Shown here: positions 20,101-25,554 of the stretch, piece by piece
How positions within the stretch are numbered: position 1 is the first letter of the stretch
How the letters are laid out: every line of letters begins with the position of its first letter
Source of the DNA: a virus
Reading direction: 5' to 3' (one strand)
Virus record (IMG/VR): IMGVR_UViG_3300025141_000420
Span: 1 to 33,017 of that record
Length of the DNA: 33,017 bases
Made by a program: the position numbers and the translations under genes
The notes under the pieces: generated by a model
What the model was told of the DNA's origin: nothing
The model's database searches: none
What the model saw: only the letters and a program-made list of their open reading frames with translations

Positions 20101-20721
20101 TATAAACTTACGAAACAAGATCTTGCGAATATTTGGCAGAATTTACCACCAGTTACCTATAAATCATTTGAACAAGAAGAAAAAACTATTTCCCATTCTC
20201 TTTCTGCCAATGAATTAATGGGATATGCAAATTTAGGGAAAGAAGGCGTTCCGTTTCAAGAAAACACACAGTGGATGGTTTTTAAAGTAAAACAAAAAGC
20301 AAGAACAAATTATTTTGACAAAGTTAATACAACAAGGTCTGGAACTGAATTAAAGGTGCTAGCTCAAAACCCCAGCGCCACCTTGCAGGATGTTCAAGGA
20401 AATGTAACTCAGAATGTTAAAGTTGGAAATGAATCTGTTTTAAATTACAGTTATAATTGGCCATATGACTTTGTGTCAACCATAGAGATGTGTAAAATAG
20501 GCTGTTCAATCGAATTCTCAGAAACCGAAGAGGCTCAGGTTACTGGAGGAGATGATTTATCGTTAAGCCGCCGCACAGCCAACCAACCTCCCACAGGCAG
20601 GGCAGCAGGAGGATCTTCCCAAACAACACAGAAGGAAGCAACAAATAGGACAGATAACCAATCTCGGAATCTGGGTCAAAGTGGTAGAGGCTCAGGCGGC
20701 AGAGGCGGGGGTAGAAGATGA
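11176..20721 (+). CDS. Giant (3,181-residue) baseplate protein: LamG-like domain plus gpI/gp7-like segment
   Basis: One uninterrupted 9.5-kb gene. After a helical start, residues about 190-400 form a LamG / concanavalin-A-like lectin domain: DGTTVEFWLKK at 196-206, DGTWNHYAVSV at 277-287, SLDEFRYW at 351-358 and YYKFNEG at about 391. Such domains bind sugars or proteins. Residues 596-615 carry SKGTEKSLRNVLRCFG, which resembles the 'KGTxxxlrxaLrxlG' signature of the P2 gpI family, the structural equivalent of the T4 gp7 wedge protein. Its position downstream of gp25 and gp6 agrees with that. The remaining 2,500 residues are mostly beta-rich and unrecognised. The last 58 residues (3124-3181) are disordered, Gly/Arg-rich and end RGGGRR. 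T4 gp7 has 1,032 residues, so this would be an enlarged version. The ATG lies two bases after the previous stop with only a weak ribosome site, suggesting translational coupling. The assignment to gp7 is an inference. Confidence 0.7.
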   Translation: MSIKDLFTKSNKILPAESSETLAGEIESSDLIKEKAKSFDRFEPHVDYLTSSNFAFYGSAEKYYKDAFEQIYDFWPYDGSDAEQTEFLNKSSDLVREMYKTRYPRTNGHIIFSADSWGTPATKVGSYGAPNAAGDYEYIKILGGPHTASNGMKGVPLSETFDGSNIYDTDIYGTAGVLSGSRKGSRLSNLRFNPADGTTVEFWLKKGAFNTTNTEKEVIFDLWNGEGVSEDTYGRFTIELSGTTADESPFRITYRSGSYGISNVKIGTSINTGSVADGTWNHYAVSVHSASAGVKTQLYVNGDLNQATTYTGNSYNMNEVTGSLIGFIGALQTTVSGASGTGVGWAKLSGSLDEFRYWKVRRSSKDIGRNWFTQVRGGTNTDIANASLGVYYKFNEGITGTSSVDSVVVDYSGRISNGKWVGYTSNSRSTVSAISASSAASSEFKDPIIYSFHPEVKSTKKGLMQSGSLHDMGNNSTLFYSIPAWITEEDEEYGDGTLSNLTQMIGSYFDQMQLLIKSIPGLKDPKYFTSGSKPYPFASHLLQHAGLLTPELFVDATIIERIASRDEDRNYNDDISNVKNLIYHNLYNNIINIYKSKGTEKSLRNVLRCFGIGDDIIRFNLYSDRETYKLQRRFRTTTVKKKYVDFSDPDRFESTVYQYADPNNSNTVSFIQGSDSNGYEDFAGMTTQAEIFFPKILPKSNPSYFEFPYITSSLFGMHTAKEGDSTSTAWPTNDYSNFQVFAVRPFTNSKSVYFKLTSSQSPYPLPELTSSIFNEVYDNEKWNLAVRIKPARVGDRLSGSLNTTYTVDFYGVQMRGDTIEDEFHVSGSATAANGKNFLRSAKRIYCGARRTDFTGSTVNRSDVRASSVRYWSKYIPTGDIRDHARDPLNSGISRPYESAFLHETDLEHTRVPNIETLVLNWDFTNVTGSSNDASEPSVKDSIFYVDDISSGSSDSTGRYGWFGELSKNQHSGKGDFFLPANTDDDSAIKIQYLNSYRQQLPETVASSDMVNILSQDDKIFARDHEITKNFFSIEKSMYQTISDEMIAMFSSIVDFNNLIGEPVNQFRQEYKDMAKLRQLFFERVANTPDLDKYIEFYKWLDSSINIIIQQLLPASAMVSEDIRDMVESHVLERNKYRGKFPTIEFKVDDPEAGVKGIEEMVYNWKFGHAPVPSRQSDNAKWWKTRAERNDSPLSVDASVDSDRNAIRKISITHREPSSIQLSKTDGTLYSGSLHALRRFTKIHRTKLEMSPVLRGGTNFHPNKNINYVHSAVHPGGPIQTSHPAVPSGSVMIPLNVMVVDRTTEQDINLKDVNDVNDPNKLKRVSTRVIVGREYEQGMGYKNGSGHHFLPFNLISSSVNEGYNRHVIEGFSTGTLITNLHNDVYGHDKEKPMQGPFTETWVGGHQSRHIDLNRGSDDNKNRPEAWKLLIKNAAEFPPTSSGTFGIVGADYPHPETNDDPGPYYPANFYEKATWTRDGLTKRPVNIANIQYDTSSVKLGNYRKKYEVLVLNGRKENNLFFRKNSGITLPTRISSTDNLKATTHVNSLIGVNPDANSPGNLVVGPFAATSRGSRFVVEGDDVTQFTLPERGTLTASNTSVISSRFSAPGGFEVLSRGYLDVASEEYSPYNAMSFRNLSVLGSSSGEPNYLRMNDHIGKRDGLHSHLRRHSGRHGADSVYGIISASNYETLPAYHKVFRNKLNVLKYSDGGSTIITASSYDNWYVQRTIPRSDMNYSWITASAAGETQRMVGGYAPADGVYSGSDGYGSAIVFTSASFAGSYVLGGERKFPRDKNNSGRPQFMPTDFVGLNYHVSETFNTSTNTLGTTEILDTPNDGFIKTVPSDETASLFNALILNRGSVYGYPSWRQVRHSYHPIIRNERKNNRLSFVQEYNPPILIQRSNGDTEYITPRYGSLSVYERIMPIVSRYNPLQQSVQISLVPGDDDRAAVVLPPQIITLQSSYGNDLVAFDNEDLDNILDTEIDRSNLPYVKIKDLYANGGTEDPTSPIEDVVSVLYNETLYPSAVNMYTTRVRERASYSNGFWRSKLDDRITLGTGDDIKNSSGFEVTASSWPLDPKYDFTTATTALVKASTTKAGELQNNYTHIHNSTILNVTASALYARKHTLGAYNSVVHPAGIPVPQTESAESTANASNYFGGLIDLYRGEAAWDAPSTAGVLKEVLANNKDASTEFETYKLEPWYDSYSDFNQELRLKNKDYSVIPEFRISEHIERLYKTNNINIDLTKLFEIPHADVDSSVPQNSSQDEFYTIFSNSDFMRHFDVIREDHKDIFDASSISLTCKVLKKFNPYKGFYPAQRTLDLATRLSQSYGKHVRGVAGTHNNLSNVHYRPFVTPLFAPGIMFNTIKSGIAVDYPMMLTGSKVRAVNVNNASSDIDGYWGLQSPVLTVGTGTPGSQNYYTKLETALRSVDATLAGLATASNSPPTERWDYRIPFEAIVEPEKYLKTIPLFDYESAPKAKLNVTSSWSGEGDGLYKLMASNFLAEVPEFFLKESSFTSLQSSAIPSTGIEFKSGSVYGARIKLRRTMNQARDWSSDMGTASVAGFNHLKWTKDGSFELPQDPKHQVGLKETFTMYSRTTAFGPPVLGRTAGGTATLWEKTKDATTGGALDSIDGYNWSFTPPYYHGEAWFDIVFEPNRDAKYTVEQFFEASRTIAWRVDAGIEDPRPETRFWTTGSATPLTGSPQPQLVPNYNLSRFSLASFYSGRNINVNAMQLDSSFNIFGLKKINELGGSNEKRADYWIIEPKFETPMLNFGPDSIRGVSETDGTLTIPLIGSESVPRGMWHQFGQLPTGEEGVYIEIDDIPNVWLKEHPAIQYDERYGKKDVVELHKVFQGDAVARVNRLNLHERMESLVDKFGFNPSQKSKRLGEIADSKVIKEAIVAVPFKQVGEGRKFFAIDRNMIEVALERETRRKADRSDEPGESVLTMVETMQNYIFPPKMNFIDNLDLDPFVMYIFEFEYKLTKQDLANIWQNLPPVTYKSFEQEEKTISHSLSANELMGYANLGKEGVPFQENTQWMVFKVKQKARTNYFDKVNTTRSGTELKVLAQNPSATLQDVQGNVTQNVKVGNESVLNYSYNWPYDFVSTIEMCKIGCSIEFSETEEAQVTGGDDLSLSRRTANQPPTGRAAGGSSQTTQKEATNRTDNQSRNLGQSGRGSGGRGGGRR

Positions 20722-21755
20722 AATTTTTTGATAAAAAAGAAGAAGTTCTAGACATTCAATTGACTCGATATGGCAGAAAGCAGATGTCAAAGGGCGGTTT
20801 GAAGCCAAAATACTATGCTTTTTTTGATGACAATATTTTATATGATACTGAATATGCCGGATTTGATGAAGATCAAAATTCTGCCGAACCAAGGATACAA
20901 GAGGAAACAGTTAATTTAAAGACACAAGCCATATTTGAAAGTACAGATTTTAAAAACAAAAATCTTCAAAAAGATCAATCAACCGCAGATAGGCACTATT
21001 CTTTAACATCTAGATTAGGAAATAGTTCACTAAATAGTGATTTTCGTCCATCATGGGAGGTTAGGTTTTTAGCGGGCGAAATGTCTGGCTCAAGCCCATT
21101 TATGACAGGATCACACCAACCCCTGAAGATACCACAACTTAATGTTGATTTAATTTATACAACCACCGTTCACAGTTCAAACGATGAGACAGCTGGGAAT
21201 GAGTTCGAGTATGCTCCAGAAGATTTCCTCCCTGAAGGGGACAAAGACTTGTTAACTTCCACTTTTTTTCCTGATGGTACCTTTTTGGCCGTAGAGCAAG
21301 ATATGGTTCTGCTTGATATATTTGAGGAGAATACTGAATTTGAAGCGGATAATGTCATGGTTGAAGTGTTTGAAGTGGAATTAGTAAATGTGTCAGGATC
21401 AATACAAAACCTAGGAGCGTCGACTTCCATGAGGACAAAAAAAGAAGTATTGAAACCTTTAAAATTCGTAAAAGAAACAAATCCCGTTCAAGATAACCTT
21501 CTGGTCCCTCAAAGCGAATTAAGACAAAATATTGTTGCAGTAGACCCTAGTTATGTTGAATATTATTTTGATTTGCTAACTGACAGTTCTATTCCAAATG
21601 ACATTTTTTGTGCAGGGGTAAAAAATCTTCGAAGCAAAGGTGTGGATATAGATTATGCAATTTGTGATTGCCCAGAGACGCCAGCAAATAAAGAAGGCGT
21701 TAATGTGTATGCTACTGATATGACAGCGGAAGATATAACCGATTGTGAGGATTAA
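20718..21755 (+). CDS. Structural protein with N-terminal LTxxGR motif, copy A
   Basis: An unnamed 345-residue protein, presumed virion. Its start overlaps the stop of the giant gene as ATGA, so the two are probably translationally coupled; a purine-rich GGCGGGGG run lies just upstream. Residues about 11-35 read VLDIQLTRYGRKQMSKGG, then LKPKYYAFFDDNILYD. The same arrangement (hydrophobic-D-x-x-LT-x-x-GR, then G, then F/Y-A-F/L-x-DD) occurs at the start of the protein at 28029, so the two share a domain. The middle is beta-rich (IPQLNVDLIYTTTV) and the C-terminus is acidic with YAICDCPETP and an ECED-like end. No membrane segment, signal or catalytic motif is seen. A neck, tail-terminator or baseplate accessory role is possible but unproven. 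Confidence 0.55.
   Translation: MKFFDKKEEVLDIQLTRYGRKQMSKGGLKPKYYAFFDDNILYDTEYAGFDEDQNSAEPRIQEETVNLKTQAIFESTDFKNKNLQKDQSTADRHYSLTSRLGNSSLNSDFRPSWEVRFLAGEMSGSSPFMTGSHQPLKIPQLNVDLIYTTTVHSSNDETAGNEFEYAPEDFLPEGDKDLLTSTFFPDGTFLAVEQDMVLLDIFEENTEFEADNVMVEVFEVELVNVSGSIQNLGASTSMRTKKEVLKPLKFVKETNPVQDNLLVPQSELRQNIVAVDPSYVEYYFDLLTDSSIPNDIFCAGVKNLRSKGVDIDYAICDCPETPANKEGVNVYATDMTAEDITDCED
21747..21750 (+). promoter_or_regulatory. GAGG ribosome site favouring a TTG start
   Basis: GAGG ends ten bases before the TTG at 21761, while the next in-frame ATG at 21776 has no purine-rich site at a usable distance and is 25 bases from this one. This is why the TTG start is preferred for the downstream gene. Confidence 0.45.
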
Positions 21756-21760
21756 TAAAA

Positions 21761-23989
21761 TTGCCTACTGAAGAAATGCTCAATTATGGAGATATTCCGC
21801 AGGTTAACCAAACTGGTCCGCAGACCTATATAAAATCTGTTGATGTCAAACATGAAAGGATCATGCTGGAAGTTGATAATCCGCATCTAGATGAGCGAAA
21901 AATAATAAAAGCAACAGACCCACTAGGCAACACAGTATATGTCCAAACAGGATTTCCAGATTTCACAAGCCTTGATGAAACAACTATAATCACGGTTGTT
22001 GCTGTAATTGAGGGTGGGGATTGGGAAAAAGATCAAGAGCTTGTAAAATATCTAAGATTTCAAATCCTTCAAAGCAGAGATAGAGAATTATCAAAAAAAA
22101 TATCAAATGGAAAAATGCCGCTTGTAAGCGAACTATATGCAAAAGAAGTTGATTCAAGAGATTATCAAATACATTCTTTACTAAAAGAGGATGGGACAAT
22201 ACAAAAGCAAATAACTGCTACTTTTTATTTGACAGGGCTTAGTCATAAACATGTTGCATATTTTGTCAATTGCTTTATTGATGTTGGTGATTTAATGAAG
22301 GATTATTCCCTGAATTTAACGCAAGCAAGAAGGCTTGTTATGATGGGTCCGATCTTCCCCAAATTAGTTTACAAGAATTATAAATTGGTTAAAACTGCAA
22401 GGGCACATGCTCTGGATGATGGTACCTATTGGGGAGGACAAGTAACGGAAGACCAAGATGGAAATAAAGTAACGGGCGATCAAATAAATGATGTAATGAT
22501 GCTGCGGGAAATTTTAGATTTATTAAAAAGTTGGGTTTATAGAGATATAAAGACCACCCAAGGAAAATATTATAGAGATCTTAACGCACTATATCGCGAG
22601 AGAAAAAAACTGCTTCTTGCAATGAAGTTGCTGTTGAAAAAATGGAAAGTAAGAGACCCGAATACTGTTGCGGGTCAATATTATCATGATTTAAAGAATT
22701 TATATGAGAAGTATTTAGGGTTTATAAAAAACTCAAGGCGCATTAAAGAAGTTAAAGTTAAAGACAGGACAATAAATTCAGATGATCAAAAAAGATCTGT
22801 TCCTTACGAATTCATTTGTGATGATGAAGTAAAGGTGGAGGGCAACTTTGGCGGAACAGACAATTCAGCATCTAAATATATCGCCTCAAAATTATCAACT
22901 GATAAATATTTTTCAGATGCACTGATGACTCTAGGAGCAGCAGAGGGAAATAAATACGGATCTTGTAAATTTATTTTTGCGATTGATTTTATAAACCTTT
23001 TTAAAACTGTTACAAAAAATCCATGTTTATTAAAAATTGACAATGCACTTATATTACAAGAGGTCTTGAATTTTATAGACGTTAAATACATCAAGATTTA
23101 TAGAAGAGAGGCGGAAACCACTTCTTTGGGCGGTGAAGTAATTGGGGGCGGCGACATATTCGTTGTTAGAGGAGAAGGTGACCCCCTATCAGGAAAGAAC
23201 GTTCAAACGGATATACAGGCGATTACAGACAATGGTGAATTTTATGGCGTTGATAAGACAACTAATATTGTGGGTATTATAAAAGAATTGGTAGATGTTA
23301 ATATTTCCAAACCGACTGGGGCCGAGGGACGTGGAAACAGAAGTGGCAGAGATGTGACCAAAGAGGCCACCCCTAAGTATAGAACTTTTTCTGTCAAAGA
23401 CAACCAAACTCAAAGCAAAAAATCTGGCACTTTTGAATATGTGGCTGTTGTTGGAATTGAAGATAAAACAATTGAGTTCATTAGAGCAAGGCTGGAGTCT
23501 TTAAGGTGTGTTTTATTAAAATTAAAAAAGTATCACGCCCTCGCCTCATTGCCCTGCAGTTATGATTCTAGATCAGATAGTTTTACAAACGAATTTCTAA
23601 GAAAACAATATCGGTCTTATACTGAAGCAAACACCCCCTGGTTAATGGCACCTGTGGTTTTTGCAGATGTTTTAAGGTGTTTTGCAATGATCACAGATCA
23701 AAAAGCATATGAACTCGCCGCAGAAATGTATGAAAAGTTAGAGCCCCAAACCTCCAGCCCAGACAAGATTTTAGAAATCATCAAAGAATTTGAAATATTA
23801 GAATCTGAAATAACTAAGCAATTTGATATTCAGGCTGGAGTGGATAATTATTCAAAGAGCAAATCCACCTCAAAGTTGAAAAGTCGAACCATAGAAGTGA
23901 CTCATGTTTTTGGTTCAAAGATAGAATTAGGCGACCCAAGAGGCGTTGGCGTCGGGAATAACGGCTCAAAACAATTAGTTTTGGTATAA
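21761..23989 (+). CDS. Unknown structural protein with a 37-residue internal repeat
   Basis: A 742-residue protein with no family I recognise. The start is TTG at 21761, five bases after the previous stop; an ATG five codons further on is the alternative. The N-terminal part (residues 20-130) is a mixed alpha/beta domain. Residues 258-294 and 295-331 are two diverged copies of a helical unit of 37 residues, sharing W-x-x-R-D at the start, then G-K/Q-Y-Y-R/H-D-L and a following L-Y. The middle contains a beta-rich region with a Gly-rich turn (GGEVIGGGD). The C-terminal 170 residues are strongly helical with two cysteines (LPCSYDS and LRCFAM). It lies among presumed virion genes. It could be a long structural connector, a baseplate component or a scaffold; the sequence does not decide. 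Confidence 0.5.
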   Translation: MPTEEMLNYGDIPQVNQTGPQTYIKSVDVKHERIMLEVDNPHLDERKIIKATDPLGNTVYVQTGFPDFTSLDETTIITVVAVIEGGDWEKDQELVKYLRFQILQSRDRELSKKISNGKMPLVSELYAKEVDSRDYQIHSLLKEDGTIQKQITATFYLTGLSHKHVAYFVNCFIDVGDLMKDYSLNLTQARRLVMMGPIFPKLVYKNYKLVKTARAHALDDGTYWGGQVTEDQDGNKVTGDQINDVMMLREILDLLKSWVYRDIKTTQGKYYRDLNALYRERKKLLLAMKLLLKKWKVRDPNTVAGQYYHDLKNLYEKYLGFIKNSRRIKEVKVKDRTINSDDQKRSVPYEFICDDEVKVEGNFGGTDNSASKYIASKLSTDKYFSDALMTLGAAEGNKYGSCKFIFAIDFINLFKTVTKNPCLLKIDNALILQEVLNFIDVKYIKIYRREAETTSLGGEVIGGGDIFVVRGEGDPLSGKNVQTDIQAITDNGEFYGVDKTTNIVGIIKELVDVNISKPTGAEGRGNRSGRDVTKEATPKYRTFSVKDNQTQSKKSGTFEYVAVVGIEDKTIEFIRARLESLRCVLLKLKKYHALASLPCSYDSRSDSFTNEFLRKQYRSYTEANTPWLMAPVVFADVLRCFAMITDQKAYELAAEMYEKLEPQTSSPDKILEIIKEFEILESEITKQFDIQAGVDNYSKSKSTSKLKSRTIEVTHVFGSKIELGDPRGVGVGNNGSKQLVLV
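22532..22753 (+). repeat. Diverged 37-codon tandem duplication
   Basis: Codons 258-294 and 295-331 of the gene at 21761 encode two copies of one unit. The anchor positions W, RD, G, YY, D-L and L-Y align without gaps. The bases have diverged, so this is an old duplication, unlike the exact 57-base repeat at 3906. Confidence 0.7.
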
Positions 23990-24003
23990 TGGAGGCGATA
24001 TAG

Positions 24004-25554
24004 ATGGCGAATGGCGATACAACATTTTATGACGCACTTGGAAACGAAAGTCTTACTGGAAATTATCAATATGATGAAACCGGGACTCTGGTGTTTGTAT
24101 TGGGAGCAAACGCTTTAGCAACTGTTCCGTGCATGCCCGCGCCGGTAGTTCCATATCCTGATGGCTCGCCCATGCCGCTGGTAGGAGAAAATTGTGATCA
24201 ATGTTCAGGCGGTGCCGTTTTAAATTTAGCAACTCAATCATGCGAATGTCCTGAAGGAATGGAGTGGGATAGTACGTATTTTATGTGCGTTGCACCATCT
24301 GAAGTGGAAGAAGAAGTCGTTGAGGAAGAGGAGGAAGAGGCGGCTGATGAAGTGGACGCTGATGCTTTGAGAGAGTCAGCAGACTCTGTTGAAAGGGGCG
24401 GTATGCCCCCGATGGAACAACCCATATTTGAAACCCCTGCGACCTATACTGATTTTAATTCAAACACTATTGAGTTTGAGGCTGGAGAGTTAGAATTTGA
24501 CCCCGCTCAATATGATGAGCCGTTTCAGGATATTATACAAGATATTCCACCAAGCGGCCCGCCACCCCGCAATTCTATGGAGCGCCTTGAAAATCGAAAT
24601 ATAAAACTAGTCCCACCTCCATCACCACCATCTCCAACTAGCCCAACGCCTTATTATGTTGCTGCAGCTGATGTGTTGGCTGACGGAACAAAGTTCACGA
24701 ATGAAAATTTATTTAAACTTTTTACTAAACCTGAATCAATGACAAACGAAGAGCGTGCTGCCTCTACCTTATTAAATGCAATGGCAGATCTATTGGCAGG
24801 AAAAAATAAAACTGATTCTTTTAAACAAGACAGCATAACAATTGATGACTTCAATCGACCAAACAGAAAGGGTCGCCCTCTTCCTCCTCAATATAAAGAC
24901 TTAATGCCAGAACAGGCAAGTAAGTCTGGGGAAAATTGGACTGGTGGTGAGAGAGATCCATTTAATGACCCAGATACTTCTGCGATGATGTTTTTTAAAT
25001 ATTTAATGATATATAGGGCGGAAGTGATGGAGGCAGACGATATAAAAAATCCTAAATGGCGTGCCTTAACTATGAAGGACTTAAATGCAATCAAAGGCGG
25101 TCAAGGCTCTTTAATAGTTAGGTGGAAAAAATATAACACAGATGATTTTGTTCCTGGGGCAAAGACAGAAACAAACACAAGAGTCTTTGATGAATTTTTC
25201 TTCATCAGAGATAAAACAAAAAAGGTTTCCCGGAAGCGTCTAATTAGTAAAGGGCCAGGGTGCGGAACTACTGCTTTTGGCAATAGGGTTTTACAACAAA
25301 TGAAACTAGCACAAAGAATCGGCGTTCCAGTTACTTCCCTGCTTCCTGATGATGATGATATTCTTGAAATAAGCAAGGGTGCATTAAGGGCAGCGAAGAG
25401 AAGAGGCGATGAAGAGGTTGAAGGTGAAGCGATGGCTTTACTTAACGGCAATGGAAGCGGCAATGGAAACGGCAATGGAAACGGCAATGGAGACGACACC
25501 ATAACTTCGCTCAATGGCCCACCGGGCGGTGGGATGGGGAACTACACGGTATGA
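24004..25554 (+). CDS. Unknown protein: six-cysteine domain, acidic stretch, Pro-rich linker, Gly-Asn tail
   Basis: A 516-residue modular protein. Residues 43-95 hold six cysteines (C43, C64, C67, C80, C82, C95) around a CDQCSGG and CECPEGMEW pattern that looks like a small EGF-like or otherwise disulphide- or metal-stabilised domain. Next comes a run of glutamates (about 100-112). A Pro-rich linker near 200-218 precedes a helical globular part at about 225-470, which includes a basic KKVSRKR patch. The tail has four 4-residue Gly-Asn repeats and ends GGGMGNYTV. GGAGG at 23991-23995 lies eight bases before the ATG. The gene overlaps the next by ATGA. There is no signal peptide. It is presumably a virion or assembly protein because of its neighbours; I assign no function. 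Confidence 0.5.
   Translation: MANGDTTFYDALGNESLTGNYQYDETGTLVFVLGANALATVPCMPAPVVPYPDGSPMPLVGENCDQCSGGAVLNLATQSCECPEGMEWDSTYFMCVAPSEVEEEVVEEEEEEAADEVDADALRESADSVERGGMPPMEQPIFETPATYTDFNSNTIEFEAGELEFDPAQYDEPFQDIIQDIPPSGPPPRNSMERLENRNIKLVPPPSPPSPTSPTPYYVAAADVLADGTKFTNENLFKLFTKPESMTNEERAASTLLNAMADLLAGKNKTDSFKQDSITIDDFNRPNRKGRPLPPQYKDLMPEQASKSGENWTGGERDPFNDPDTSAMMFFKYLMIYRAEVMEADDIKNPKWRALTMKDLNAIKGGQGSLIVRWKKYNTDDFVPGAKTETNTRVFDEFFFIRDKTKKVSRKRLISKGPGCGTTAFGNRVLQQMKLAQRIGVPVTSLLPDDDDILEISKGALRAAKRRGDEEVEGEAMALLNGNGSGNGNGNGNGNGDDTITSLNGPPGGGMGNYTV
25444..25491 (+). repeat. 12-bp minisatellite encoding Gly-Asn repeats
   Basis: Four head-to-tail units of AACGGCAATGGA lie at 25444, 25456, 25468 and 25480; the second has one change (AGCGGCAATGGA). 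They encode a flexible N-G-N-G tail. The repeat is in frame, so copy-number slips would change tail length without a frameshift. Confidence 0.95.

Noticed and set aside
25101-25514. 137-codon open frame on the minus strand rich in Pro and Leu
   Set aside because: It is the complement of the Gly-Asn repeat and surrounding codons of the gene at 24004. The frame stays open because of base bias, and it has no ribosome site.
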